A program made the translations under genes and the position numbers. A stretch of 64,000 nt of DNA from Arsukibacterium sp. MJ3 (GTDB lineage Bacteria; Pseudomonadota; Gammaproteobacteria; Enterobacterales; Alteromonadaceae): the NCBI RefSeq assembly GCF_000987765.1, contig NZ_LAHP01000002.1, positions 248,001 to 312,000 of the forward strand, read 5' to 3'. Below are positions 17,386 to 25,505 of the stretch, piece by piece. Each line of letters opens with the position of its first letter. The stretch's first letter is position 1. The notes beneath the pieces are model-generated. The model made no database searches and was not told the DNA's origin. It saw only the letters and a program-made list of their open reading frames with translations.

Positions 17386-17432
17386 TTGTCGCAGCAGTAT
17401 TACTCGCTATACTTTTTGTTTTAAACAAAAAG
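17386..17432 (+). promoter_or_regulatory. Promoter with overlapping palindrome before the exported ligase
   Basis: A sigma-70-like promoter can be read as TTGTCG (17386-17391), 16-base spacer, TATACT (17408-17413). Directly after it is a perfect palindrome with 10-base arms, CTTTTTGTTT (17412-17421) and AAACAAAAAG (17423-17432), ending 10 bases before the ATG at 17443. Its place over the expected transcription start suggests an operator. Confidence 0.45.
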
Positions 17433-17442
17433 ATGCTAAATT

Positions 17443-18273
17443 ATGATTAAATTGTTAATAATCTTGTTTTTAATCTGCTATTGCTCGTTATCTGCTGCAG
17501 CGAAACCCGATTTATTATTGGCCGAGGTTTATCATAAACATATTGATGTGCAGCAATACTGGGTTAGTGAAAAGCTGGATGGGGTGCGGGCGTTTTGGAA
17601 TGGTAAGCAGTTAATTAGCCGCGGTGGCAATGTTATTACCGCGCCTGCTTGGTTTGTTGCCAATTTTCCAGCACAAGAATTAGATGGCGAGCTGTGGCTT
17701 GGCCGTAATAAATTTGCAGCTACCTTAAGTATTGTCAGTAAACATCGGGCTGCTGACAGTGAATGGCAGCAAATTCGTTATTACCTATTCGAATTAACAC
17801 ATGCCGCCGGTACATTTACCGAGCGCATTAGTGCTATGCAAGCCATTATACGACAACACAACAGCCCTTATTTACAGATTGTGCCGCAGTTTCGTATTGC
17901 GGATAGTGTGCAACTGCTGGCTAAACTTAATGAGCTTGAAAACGTCGGCGCTGAAGGCTTAATGCTGCATCATCAAGACGCTTTATATAAAACCGGCAGA
18001 AGCCGCGATTTACTAAAACTGAAAACCTATCAAGACACCGAAGCAGAAGTTGTTGGTTATCGACCAGGCAAAGGTAAGTATCTGGGGATGGTGGGCGCTT
18101 TAATTGTAAAAACATCTGAAAATAAAACGTTTGCGATTGGCAGTGGTTTAACTGATGAATTGCGCCAAACACCACCAGAAATTGGCGCAGTAATTACCTA
18201 TAGATATAACGGCCTGACTAAAAACGGCTTACCCCGTTTTGCCCGCTTTCTTCGGGTGCGGGAACCGTATTAA
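17443..18273 (+). CDS. ligE: Exported ATP-dependent DNA ligase (LigE type)
   Basis: 276 residues: signal peptide 1-20 (cut after AAA), then a minimal ligase core. Motif I EKLDGVR has the adenylated lysine at K44; motif III ELDGELW at 79-85; motif IV EGLMLHH at 171-177; motif V LLKLKTYQDTEAEV at 190-203; then an OB-fold. The size and leader match the LigE/periplasmic ligase group, linked in the literature to extracellular DNA, competence or biofilm. It joins nicks in duplex DNA with ATP as cofactor, presumably in the periplasm. It has its own promoter and is not in an operon with mtgA. Confidence 0.9.
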   Translation: MIKLLIILFLICYCSLSAAAKPDLLLAEVYHKHIDVQQYWVSEKLDGVRAFWNGKQLISRGGNVITAPAWFVANFPAQELDGELWLGRNKFAATLSIVSKHRAADSEWQQIRYYLFELTHAAGTFTERISAMQAIIRQHNSPYLQIVPQFRIADSVQLLAKLNELENVGAEGLMLHHQDALYKTGRSRDLLKLKTYQDTEAEVVGYRPGKGKYLGMVGALIVKTSENKTFAIGSGLTDELRQTPPEIGAVITYRYNGLTKNGLPRFARFLRVREPY

Positions 18274-18328
18274 AACCTTGGGGGCAGATCCAATTGTTAA
18301 TGAAAAAATGCTTAGCGCCTGTAGTGTC

Positions 18329-19249
18329 TTAAACGATAGGTTGTGGCTGACGACGGCTTAATAGCAGCGCTTTAATTCTGGCAAAGGGCGTTAACACCAG
18401 CGCATTGCCGGCCAATACCAGGGCGAAGCCGGCAAAGGTGTGGCCGGTCCAGACAAAGCCTTCAAACAGGGTGCTTAGCACTACCGCTATTAATGGGAAT
18501 AATACGATAGTGTAACTGGCTTTTTCCGGGCCAATGCGTTTTAGTAAAGCAAAGTAGCTGGCAAAAGCGATAACCGAGCCAAATATGGCAAGATACAAAA
18601 GTGAAAAAATATAACTGGGCTCGGTACTAAAAGTAAAACTTTGCCCTTTTAGCAATACTGCGAAAAATAGCACGACACTGCCATACAGCATGCCCCAGGC
18701 ATTTACTTGCATAATGGGCATATTTTCACGAGAGTTACGCACACTAACCATATTGCCAAACGAAGCGGAAAGCGCGCCTGATAAAATTAGCAGTAAGCCT
18801 AGCAGGCTGGTGTTAGTCAGGTCGAAACCGTCCAAATCAGGGTAGAACAATACTACTATTCCGACAATGCCCATCATTGCACCAACATAAATACGCTTAG
18901 CTATTGGCTTGCCAAAAAACAGCCGGGTGTTAATAATGTTCATGAGCAACATGGTGGTAAAGGCAATGGCTGTCATGGCCGAGCTAAGATATTGTTGTGC
19001 CTGATAAATAAATAGAAAGTTGACGGCGAAATTCAGGGTAGCCAGCAACAGAATAAAACCATGCTGGCGAAGGCTAAAGTGCATATTTAGCTTACGGAAC
19101 CAGCAAAATAACCACATTAGTGCGGCAGCTATAGCAAAGCGATATAGCAAGGATACTTCAACCGCAACTTCACCTAACTGAAATTCAATAGCAAACCAGG
19201 TAGAGCCCCAAATGAGTACAGTAATAAGGTAAAGCAGGGTGTTTTGCAT
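18329..19249 (-). CDS. EamA-family (DMT) membrane transporter
   Basis: 306 residues with about ten hydrophobic helices arranged as two EamA halves (about 1-140 and 150-295). The first helix motif LIWGSTWFAI and the VLFPLIAVVLSTLFEG block near helix 9 are typical of the drug/metabolite transporter superfamily. It likely exports an amino acid or small metabolite; substrate unknown. It is monocistronic and followed on the right by the accessory segment. Confidence 0.88.
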   Translation of the reverse strand: MQNTLLYLITVLIWGSTWFAIEFQLGEVAVEVSLLYRFAIAAALMWLFCWFRKLNMHFSLRQHGFILLLATLNFAVNFLFIYQAQQYLSSAMTAIAFTTMLLMNIINTRLFFGKPIAKRIYVGAMMGIVGIVVLFYPDLDGFDLTNTSLLGLLLILSGALSASFGNMVSVRNSRENMPIMQVNAWGMLYGSVVLFFAVLLKGQSFTFSTEPSYIFSLLYLAIFGSVIAFASYFALLKRIGPEKASYTIVLFPLIAVVLSTLFEGFVWTGHTFAGFALVLAGNALVLTPFARIKALLLSRRQPQPIV

Positions 19250-19505
19250 AACGTGTGCTGGCAGCGGCGGCTAAATGTTGGCAGATGATACGGTGATCGG
19301 ACATTTTCAGCTAGTAGCAAAATTCAATATTTATCAGCTTTGCAACTAACGTCGGGCAAGCCAGCTGCTGCTTACACGCGCATCCATGCTATGCAGCTGG
19401 CGTTTAACTGTGCCTCCCGCTTTAAACATTACGATACACCCGTTACGGTATTGCCCGACATCATTCCTCTCCTATAACAATTGCGGCAACAACACGCCAC
19501 AGTAA
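19250..19505. other. Intergenic stretch, no intact gene
   Basis: Between the EamA gene and the toxin remnant. The only structure seen is a 9-bp inverted repeat, GTCGGGCAA (19351-19359) and TTGCCCGAC (19451-19459), 91 bases apart. No RNA gene or credible reading frame was found. Confidence 0.4.
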
Positions 19506-19589
19506 ATGGCTGGCAGTTGGCAAGTATTTCCTGAGCAGGAGGAAATACGATCTGAACTAGGTAAAGACATTCCGCGAGAGCCGCTATGA
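19506..19589 (+). pseudogene. Possible antitoxin remnant (3' end only)
   Basis: A 27-codon frame from ATG 19506 to TGA 19587-19589, preceded by an in-frame stop. Its stop overlaps the PIN-domain gene start in the ATGA arrangement typical of antitoxin-toxin pairs. The tail (ends GKDIPREPL) could be the C-terminus of a VapB-like antitoxin whose DNA-binding half is lost. Evidence is position and overlap only. Confidence 0.3.
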
Positions 19590-19903
19590 AGTTCGCGCTA
19601 GATACCAACACGCTGATCTACTTTTTTAAGGGTATGGGCAACGTTGAGCAAAAGCTGATGATGCAAGCTCCTGGCGACATTTTGCTACCAGCAGTGGCAT
19701 TGTATGAACTGGAAACCGGTATTGCCAAATCGTTGGCCCCGGCTAAACGCCGCGATCAGTTAACTGAACTATTAAAGGTTATTCAGGTTATACCGTTTGA
19801 AGCCAAAGCCGCTCGTATAGCGGCAGGAGCAATACTGGTAACACGCAATACTAAAGAGTTCTCTCGTATCGCAGGCTTGGTTGTAGATAACTGGTACGGA
19901 TAA
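19586..19903 (+). pseudogene. PIN-domain (VapC-like) toxin with internal deletion
   Basis: 105 residues where VapC-type PIN toxins have about 130. The start (MKFALDTNTLIYFFKG) has the first acidic residue D6; E41 in YELETG is the second; the end (ILVTRNTKEF then LVVDNWYG) matches the PIN C-terminus. But RIAAG (77-81) runs straight into AILVTRN: the segment that normally carries GxxIGxxDxLIA, with the third catalytic aspartate, is missing. The reading frame is kept, so a protein could still be made, but ribonuclease activity is unlikely. An ATGA overlap ties it to a vanished antitoxin. Confidence 0.75.
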
Positions 19904-20253
19904 TACAGATTTGGGTGATCTAAGAGACTGAGTAGCAGTTTTTCTATTCAGATTAAAACACCTAATATTGCCGAATAGACAATTAAAAAAATGACTAACC
20001 TTGTGGTGTCAGACCTGCGATGCTTATATCGTCTACAAGCCTGCATATTTTAGAATGAAAGTTGACGTTTCAACTGTATGACAAAAAATATCGTAGCCAA
20101 CCCAGCAGCTGGGTATTTTTTAACAATACCAGTAAGTGGCAATAACGATCAGAAAAACAGCGATGAAGTTAGCAAGTCCCTTCAGCCGCCAGTACTTCCG
20201 TTTACTCCAAGCTATTGCCACATGACTTCCTTAATTGCACACTTATGTGAAAA
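19904..20253. other. Intergenic stretch with one terminator
   Basis: 350 AT-rich bases between the toxin remnant and the nuclease-like gene. Apart from the plus-strand terminator at 20101-20121 and short inverted repeats (for example GTTGA/TCAAC near 20061-20074), no gene was seen. A TTGACG at 20061 lacks a convincing -10 partner. Confidence 0.4.
20101..20121 (+). terminator. Rho-independent terminator without a clear upstream gene
   Basis: CCCAG-CAG-CTGGG (20101-20113) followed by TATTTTTT. It would end transcription running rightwards from the toxin remnant, about 200 bases away; the intervening stretch has no gene. Confidence 0.6.
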
Positions 20254-22128
20254 TTAAATACTTTTAGCAATCAGCTCAGCTTTTAGCAATCCACCCTTAG
20301 TTAGCAGCCGTGCTGAAAAATTGGGGCGGCGCTTGGCTTTAAATGCATGGTAAATTTGCTTTAAACCTTCAGCTGTTAACAGCGAGATATTTACTTCGGT
20401 GTCCATCTCTGCTGATTCGATAAAGTCCTGCGAGAAGCTTGGCGCGATAATTAATACCTGTGCTACTCGCTTTCCCTGATTCTCACAGCGGTTTACATAA
20501 GCTTTTATTTGCCTTGACGTGGTGGAATACTTGGCGAAGTCGCCATTTTTGCAGGTTTTCGCTTCACCGATAATGATGTCGTCATCACTGATTGAAATTA
20601 TGATGTCTGTTTTATCTTTAGCGGTGTTAATATTTTTTCGCAATTCCTCATCTATAACAAGATCGAGTTGCTCAAGTATCGACTTAGTCGCCTCCTCAAA
20701 TTTCATACCTATGTCAGCTTCGGCTATTTCAATACCAACGGATTTCAAAGCCAGAAAGTCACGTTTAGCCAGCGCTTCATAGTTTTCTATCAGTTTATCA
20801 TTCACATTGGCGAACGCTTGAAGAATGTTAAATCTGGGGTTGCCCTTTTTTGATAGCTTTAAAATGTCACGCAGCTCTTTTACTTCATCATTATTAAGCA
20901 GATACAGTATATCTAGCGGAGTAATACTGAATGCTCGCAACCGCTCAACAGTGACTTCATCGTTTTCCTCTAACTCAAACTCTATTCTAATCCGTTGAGT
21001 CAGTGATTCGGGATTACCGGCAGAATCCACTCCTTTAAAGTTTTGCTGAATGGAGTCAAACATTTCCTTGTAACCAGCTGCACTAATAGCATCAAACTCG
21101 CCGTCACTCGCGCTGTTAAGGCTTTCAAATATCACATCGATGCGTTCGTCCAAAGTAGAGCCAATTCTCTCAGCTTCTATCTCCAAGTCGGTAATTAGTA
21201 ATTTTAACCGCTCTTTGCGCTTGTTTTGATTATCTGATTCGTCATAAAGGTCGCGCGACAGCATTTCTCTAACGGCGATCCCTGAGTGCAAAATAGTGCT
21301 GATTTTGTCACCGCGACTGACACCGCGGATCCGTTTACCATAACTTTTAAGAATATTTGATAACTCTGCATCAGACAGCACTCTCATGATCCTTAATAAG
21401 TGTTTATCTGCTAACTCTTTTCCTTGAATTTGGTTAAGAACCGCGACGACTTCGTCAGGAATTAGGACTTCAGCACTTTTTCGATTAATAAATATCACGC
21501 CCATATCACGAAGTTCTTGCAGACAACTATCGACGGTGTGTTTTCCAGCTTTTATTGGATCTGACAGGTGTTCAATAGCTACTACTTCATCCGGTGAAAT
21601 TTTCAGATGGTGAGCTAATTTGTTTAAAATGCCACGCTCATCGTCGGTTATGTTCGCCTGGCGATTAATCTTTTCATCGTTTATGAAGGCGACATTCAGG
21701 CAGTCACGGAAAATTTCCAAACGATGAATATGGCTATAATCTTCAGCATCGGTATCTTCGATATCTTGCTTAATTTGAGTTGCAAGACTGTTTAAGGTAT
21801 CCCACTCTCGGGCGTAAAGTTGCTCAATCCAGGATATCCGTGCAATGCCATTGCCATCGCGGCTAAGGATATTGACCATCAATGCCATTGAAGCATCGCA
21901 GAGTGCCAGCTTTTCTCGCACTGCCCCTTTATACTCTGATGCGACTGCATGGAACAATTGAGTAATATCACTACCTGACGCATCTTTGATCTGTTGATTT
22001 ACTTTTTTCAGTGTTTTGGTAATGGCATCAGAGGCCGGATCTGCTGAGGAACAAAGCTTATCCAGACCGGTAATGAATTTAGATTTTTCAACTTGGTTTA
22101 ATGTAGATAAAATATGATTCAGCTTCAT
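20254..22128 (-). CDS. Uncharacterised protein with C-terminal PD-(D/E)XK nuclease-like domain
   Basis: 624 residues from the ATG at 22128, which has AGAGAGG 5 bases upstream; an in-frame ATG 48 bases earlier has no ribosome-binding site. Residues 1-480 are charged and mostly helical, with a SAP-like stretch near 255-285 (LSNILKSYGKRIRGVSRGDK) and no recognised family. The last ~150 residues look like a restriction-endonuclease fold: FEEATK helix, then D508 in TDIIISI and E522-A-K524 in IIIGEAKT, then a helix and a VLIIAPSF strand, as in PD-(D/E)XK and Mrr-like enzymes. It stands alone in an AT-rich accessory segment beside a toxin remnant. A DNA-cleaving defence role is an inference. Confidence 0.7.
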   Translation of the reverse strand: MKLNHILSTLNQVEKSKFITGLDKLCSSADPASDAITKTLKKVNQQIKDASGSDITQLFHAVASEYKGAVREKLALCDASMALMVNILSRDGNGIARISWIEQLYAREWDTLNSLATQIKQDIEDTDAEDYSHIHRLEIFRDCLNVAFINDEKINRQANITDDERGILNKLAHHLKISPDEVVAIEHLSDPIKAGKHTVDSCLQELRDMGVIFINRKSAEVLIPDEVVAVLNQIQGKELADKHLLRIMRVLSDAELSNILKSYGKRIRGVSRGDKISTILHSGIAVREMLSRDLYDESDNQNKRKERLKLLITDLEIEAERIGSTLDERIDVIFESLNSASDGEFDAISAAGYKEMFDSIQQNFKGVDSAGNPESLTQRIRIEFELEENDEVTVERLRAFSITPLDILYLLNNDEVKELRDILKLSKKGNPRFNILQAFANVNDKLIENYEALAKRDFLALKSVGIEIAEADIGMKFEEATKSILEQLDLVIDEELRKNINTAKDKTDIIISISDDDIIIGEAKTCKNGDFAKYSTTSRQIKAYVNRCENQGKRVAQVLIIAPSFSQDFIESAEMDTEVNISLLTAEGLKQIYHAFKAKRRPNFSARLLTKGGLLKAELIAKSI

Positions 22129-22406
22129 AAGACCTCTCTTTCTTTTTTTTAACAGACGAAGAGCTTCATTATTCAAAAGTCTCTGAAGTTCTTGATGTTT
22201 TTTTAATTATATTGAGTACCCAATCTAGAGCATATCCATTTTTTGCGCAACTTTGGGTAATAACTAAGCACTGGTGCGTGCAATTCAGATTTTTTATTAT
22301 TAAGAGAATTGGAATTTTTCTAACGATACTCCGTATCTCTGCTTAAGCCTCTTGCTGAGCGCTGAACAACCAGAGAGAATAGCGCCATTATGTTGTTGGG
22401 GTGGTT

Positions 22407-23030
22407 ATGGTTAATTTGGCTTTAATGGGCGCGTTTATTCCAACATTTTTATTTGTGTCGGTTACGCCGGGTATGTGTATGACGCTGGCGATGACATTGG
22501 GCATGAGCCAGGGCGTACGCCGAACGTTTTGGATGATGTGGGGCGAAATGCTCGGTGTGGCGCTGGTGGCAATTTTAGCCGTGCTGGGCGTGGCGGCGTT
22601 AATGCTGCAGTTTCCGAGCGTGTTTCAGTGGTTTAAAATTGTTGGTGCTGGTTATCTGGCTTTTATTGGCCTGCAAATGTGGCGGGCTAAGGGCAGACTG
22701 GCAATACCAGTTGCCGGGTTGGTACCACAGCAAATGTCCCGGCGTACACTGTTTAGTCAAGGCTTTATTACGGCGGTATCGAACCCGAAAGGCTGGGCCT
22801 TTCATATGGCACTGTTGCCGCCTTTTATTGATAGCCAATTGGCATTCTGGCCGCAGTTAGTGGTGCTTATCAGCATTATTCTGTTGCTGGAGTTTTTATC
22901 AATGCTAATGTATGCCAGCGGTGGCAAAGCACTGGCGCTGTTTTTAACCCGGGCTAACAGGGTACAGTATTTAAACCGTATCGGCGCCAGCCTGATGTTT
23001 GGCGTGGCATTGTGGATGTTGCTGGGTTAA
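22407..23030 (+). CDS. LysE-family translocator (RhtB type)
   Basis: 207 residues from the ATG at 22407; an in-frame GTG 6 bases upstream is a possible alternative. Six hydrophobic helices and the RhtB/LysE signature near the start (VSVTPGMCMTLAM, where the usual form is TPGPxxxxV) support an amino-acid exporter. The later block ITAVSNPKGWAFHMALLPPF (about 114-133) is also typical. The usual proline-glycine-proline is PGM here, a minor variation. Substrate, likely an amino acid or homoserine lactone, is not assigned. Monocistronic. Confidence 0.88.
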   Translation: MVNLALMGAFIPTFLFVSVTPGMCMTLAMTLGMSQGVRRTFWMMWGEMLGVALVAILAVLGVAALMLQFPSVFQWFKIVGAGYLAFIGLQMWRAKGRLAIPVAGLVPQQMSRRTLFSQGFITAVSNPKGWAFHMALLPPFIDSQLAFWPQLVVLISIILLLEFLSMLMYASGGKALALFLTRANRVQYLNRIGASLMFGVALWMLLG

Positions 23031-23066
23031 CCGTGCAAGAATGGTCTTACGTGCTTATACCACCCT

Positions 23067-23675
23067 TTACCCGCTTTTTCCCGGTGCTTTGGCACTGCCT
23101 AAACCACCGCTTAACACCAGTTGCAATGCTTCGGCGGGTTTCATCTCGATGTTTCTGGTGCAGCTGCGCGGCACGATAATGGTATAACCGCCAACGTTAT
23201 AAGCCATGGGAATAAATACCGCCAGTTGCTCCGCTTGCATTAGCGATGACATGCGATCGTGTGGTTGTCCACCCTGCTTAGTAACAATACCAATTAGCTC
23301 AATTTCTGACGACGGCAGCTTAACCATGACTACTGAGCCATCAGTAAAATTTTTACCCGACATTACGTCGATAATATCCTGCAGCATGCCATACACCTGT
23401 TTGGTGCCGGGGAGTTTCATCAAAATTTTGCCAGGCAATTGCCACAGCCAATTAAAACTTGGCCAGCGCGAGCTGTAGCCAATAGTAATGCATACTATTA
23501 CAAAGCCTAGTATTGCCATGCCTGGCAGATACCACTGGGCGGGCAGCACCAATTTTAATACGGGTGTTAATACGGTTTCAACGGTATGCAGCAGCCAGCG
23601 CAATAGCTCGATGGTTATAACCAGCGGTAGAATAATGGCTAGGCCTTTCAGTAAACTTTTAAAAATAATTTTCAC
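23067..23675 (-). CDS. DUF502 family membrane protein
   Basis: 202 residues with two transmembrane helices (about 10-30 and 48-68) followed by a soluble region. The blocks PGTKQVYGMLQDIIDVMSG (about 89-107) and IPMAYNVGGYTIIVPRS (about 156-172) are characteristic of DUF502. Function in bacteria is unknown. It directly follows the DUF2891 gene (9-base gap) and is probably cotranscribed with it. Confidence 0.85.
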   Translation of the reverse strand: MKIIFKSLLKGLAIILPLVITIELLRWLLHTVETVLTPVLKLVLPAQWYLPGMAILGFVIVCITIGYSSRWPSFNWLWQLPGKILMKLPGTKQVYGMLQDIIDVMSGKNFTDGSVVMVKLPSSEIELIGIVTKQGGQPHDRMSSLMQAEQLAVFIPMAYNVGGYTIIVPRSCTRNIEMKPAEALQLVLSGGLGSAKAPGKSG

Positions 23676-23684
23676 AGATATCCT

Positions 23685-24785
23685 TTATGGTTTAGCACTG
23701 TTTAACGCCTGAATGGCAAAGCTGCCCAGCCAATGGCCACCTTCGTAGCTGTCGCCAATAAGGTTGGGGTAAGAGTGGGCCATGTGTTGATCAGCAACAT
23801 TACGCAGATGGTTGTACTGCGGATACTGCCTGGCTAACGCATATAAGTTCCAGGCTCGGCTAAAATTTAAGCCATCCAGGTGTACTAGTTTACCATCAGT
23901 GCGGTCGCTCACTTTACCCACCGCCAGCTGGTATGCCGGGCTGGCCAGTTCTGGCATAAAACGGTTTAACCAGGGTAAAAACTGCTCTTGGGGCAAAATA
24001 CGTTGCATCAGGCCAATTTCTTCCAAACATGGTGAGATAAAATCGTAGCCGCTGGGCTCCCAATTTATCGGGCAGTTTTTATCCTGCAGAAAATAGTCTT
24101 TCGCCCGCTGGGTAATTAATTGCTGCAGCTGAATGTGGTTGCGGTTAACCGCATAATCGTAGGCAAAACTTAAACCAAAAGCGGTGTTGGTGTGCTCGCC
24201 AACCCGCACCGGGTATAGCAAGCGGGGTAAAAAATTAATATAGCGCGTAACAATAATATCGGCCAGTGGCTGTAAATTTGCTGCCAATTCTTTTGCCATG
24301 GGGTCTTGCCAGGCATGCAGCTCGTCAGACAGTTTCAGTAACCAGGCCCAGCCATAGGTGCGCTCGAACGAGGCATTAATGGCTTTGCTGAAAAAATCCA
24401 CTTCCTGCGCCACTTTTTCAGCCGTTAAATTTCGTTGCAGTACGGTTTTTATTTCTGCGGACTGTGTCAGTTGTGGAAATTGACGCAGCAAGCTCACCAT
24501 TGACCAGTAGCCGTGCACGGCACTGTGCCAGTCGAAGCAACCATAAAAAATGGGATGTAGTACCGATGGCTCTTGCAAATCGGCAGCACTGGCCAGTACC
24601 ACGCCCGTTTTGTATGGGTAAGCCGTTTCTACACAGTGCAGCGGCAGCGTAACCAGCTTATTGGCCTCGGCCAAGTCAATAACATGTGGTGCTTTACTTG
24701 CCGGGTTAACTGGTGGACCGTTCGCCATACTTACCTGACTAGCGGTAAGCAACAACATGCTACTGATAAAAGCGCTTATTTTCAT
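23685..24785 (-). CDS. DUF2891 family exported protein
   Basis: 366 residues from the ATG at 24785, which begins a normal signal peptide (MKISAFISSMLLLTASQVSMA); an extra 26 codons upstream would spoil it. The body matches DUF2891: HPIFYGCFDWHSAVHGYW near 83-100, GEHTNTAFGLSFAYDYA in the middle, and a C-terminal GDSYEGGHWLGSFA block. The architecture is an alpha/alpha-barrel-like helical fold with conserved histidines and acidic residues suggestive of an enzyme acting on sugars, but no activity is established. It precedes DUF502 in a two-gene unit. Confidence 0.85.
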   Translation of the reverse strand: MKISAFISSMLLLTASQVSMANGPPVNPASKAPHVIDLAEANKLVTLPLHCVETAYPYKTGVVLASAADLQEPSVLHPIFYGCFDWHSAVHGYWSMVSLLRQFPQLTQSAEIKTVLQRNLTAEKVAQEVDFFSKAINASFERTYGWAWLLKLSDELHAWQDPMAKELAANLQPLADIIVTRYINFLPRLLYPVRVGEHTNTAFGLSFAYDYAVNRNHIQLQQLITQRAKDYFLQDKNCPINWEPSGYDFISPCLEEIGLMQRILPQEQFLPWLNRFMPELASPAYQLAVGKVSDRTDGKLVHLDGLNFSRAWNLYALARQYPQYNHLRNVADQHMAHSYPNLIGDSYEGGHWLGSFAIQALNSAKP

Positions 24786-25010
24786 AATACGAGCCCTATA
24801 TAAAAAGGATATTGCACTTATTACCGGCAGATTAAACCAATTCCGCATTATTGTCTGTGCCAAACTTTTGCTGCGTTTAAACCGTGCCCGTTAATATAGC
24901 GTGCATTTAGCAGCAGTATTATGGCAATCATAATTATTACTGACTACCTTTAGCGTTGTCGCCATTAACTTCGGCTGCCGTCTTTGGTAGCCAACTGCGG
25001 AACGAATAAC

Positions 25011-25361
25011 ATGGCAAATTTCACCCGATCCGGCGTTTATAGTAATGCAATACCGGCTAGCCCCAACCCTGTAATAGCCGTGCCGACCAGTATTGCTGCA
25101 TTTGTTGGCTGTGCTGAAAGCGGACCCGTTAATCAGCCGGTTTTATCAGATTGTATTAGCGTTGCTAGCTGATTATAGTTTGCTGGTGCTATGCAAGGGG
25201 CTAAGCCAACAGAGACTTTTTATGTCCGTTGTGGTTTGGGTGATACTATGTCGCAACTGGACATGAGCAAGCAGCAATTGGTCATTTTGTTAGGCTTTGC
25301 CCCGGTGAAACCCGCCGAGTTTGTGGTTATCCGTATTGTCTTTCAACTAAAGCTGCCCTGA
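25011..25361 (+). pseudogene. Remnant of a contractile-tail sheath protein gene
   Basis: Two in-frame pieces of a tail sheath protein with the middle lost. The 5' piece starts at ATG 25011 after GGAACGA and reads MANFTRSGVY...VPTSIAAFVG...SGPVNQPVL, the usual sheath N-terminus. Stops at 25170 (TGA) and 25176 (TAG) follow. The 3' piece (from about 25179 to TGA 25359-25361) reads GAKPTETFYVRCG and later GFAPVKPAEFVVIRI, the usual sheath C-terminus. Several hundred central codons are gone. Such sheaths occur in myophages, tailocins and extracellular contractile injection systems; the origin cannot be decided and no other tail gene is nearby. Confidence 0.72.
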
Positions 25362-25505
25362 TCTGCTGGCAGCAGAGCTTTACAACCCGGCTAACGTTTC
25401 GGGTCTTTAAGTTTTCAGTAGCCATGGTGTGGCTCAACTCTGCAGTTAGCTTATGCTAAACTAACGCATATTTTCGTGTTGCTAACCAATTTATCAGGAG
25501 TATTT

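Noticed and set aside
19351-19459. 9-bp inverted repeat GTCGGGCAA/TTGCCCGAC near the toxin remnant, considered as an integron attC site or insertion boundary
   Set aside because: Arms are 91 bases apart with no paired inner boxes, no integrase and no flanking duplication; chance is plausible.
20061-20121. Possible small RNA ending at the CCCAG/CTGGG terminator
   Set aside because: TTGACG at 20061 has no good -10 partner and the transcript would be only about 30 bases long.
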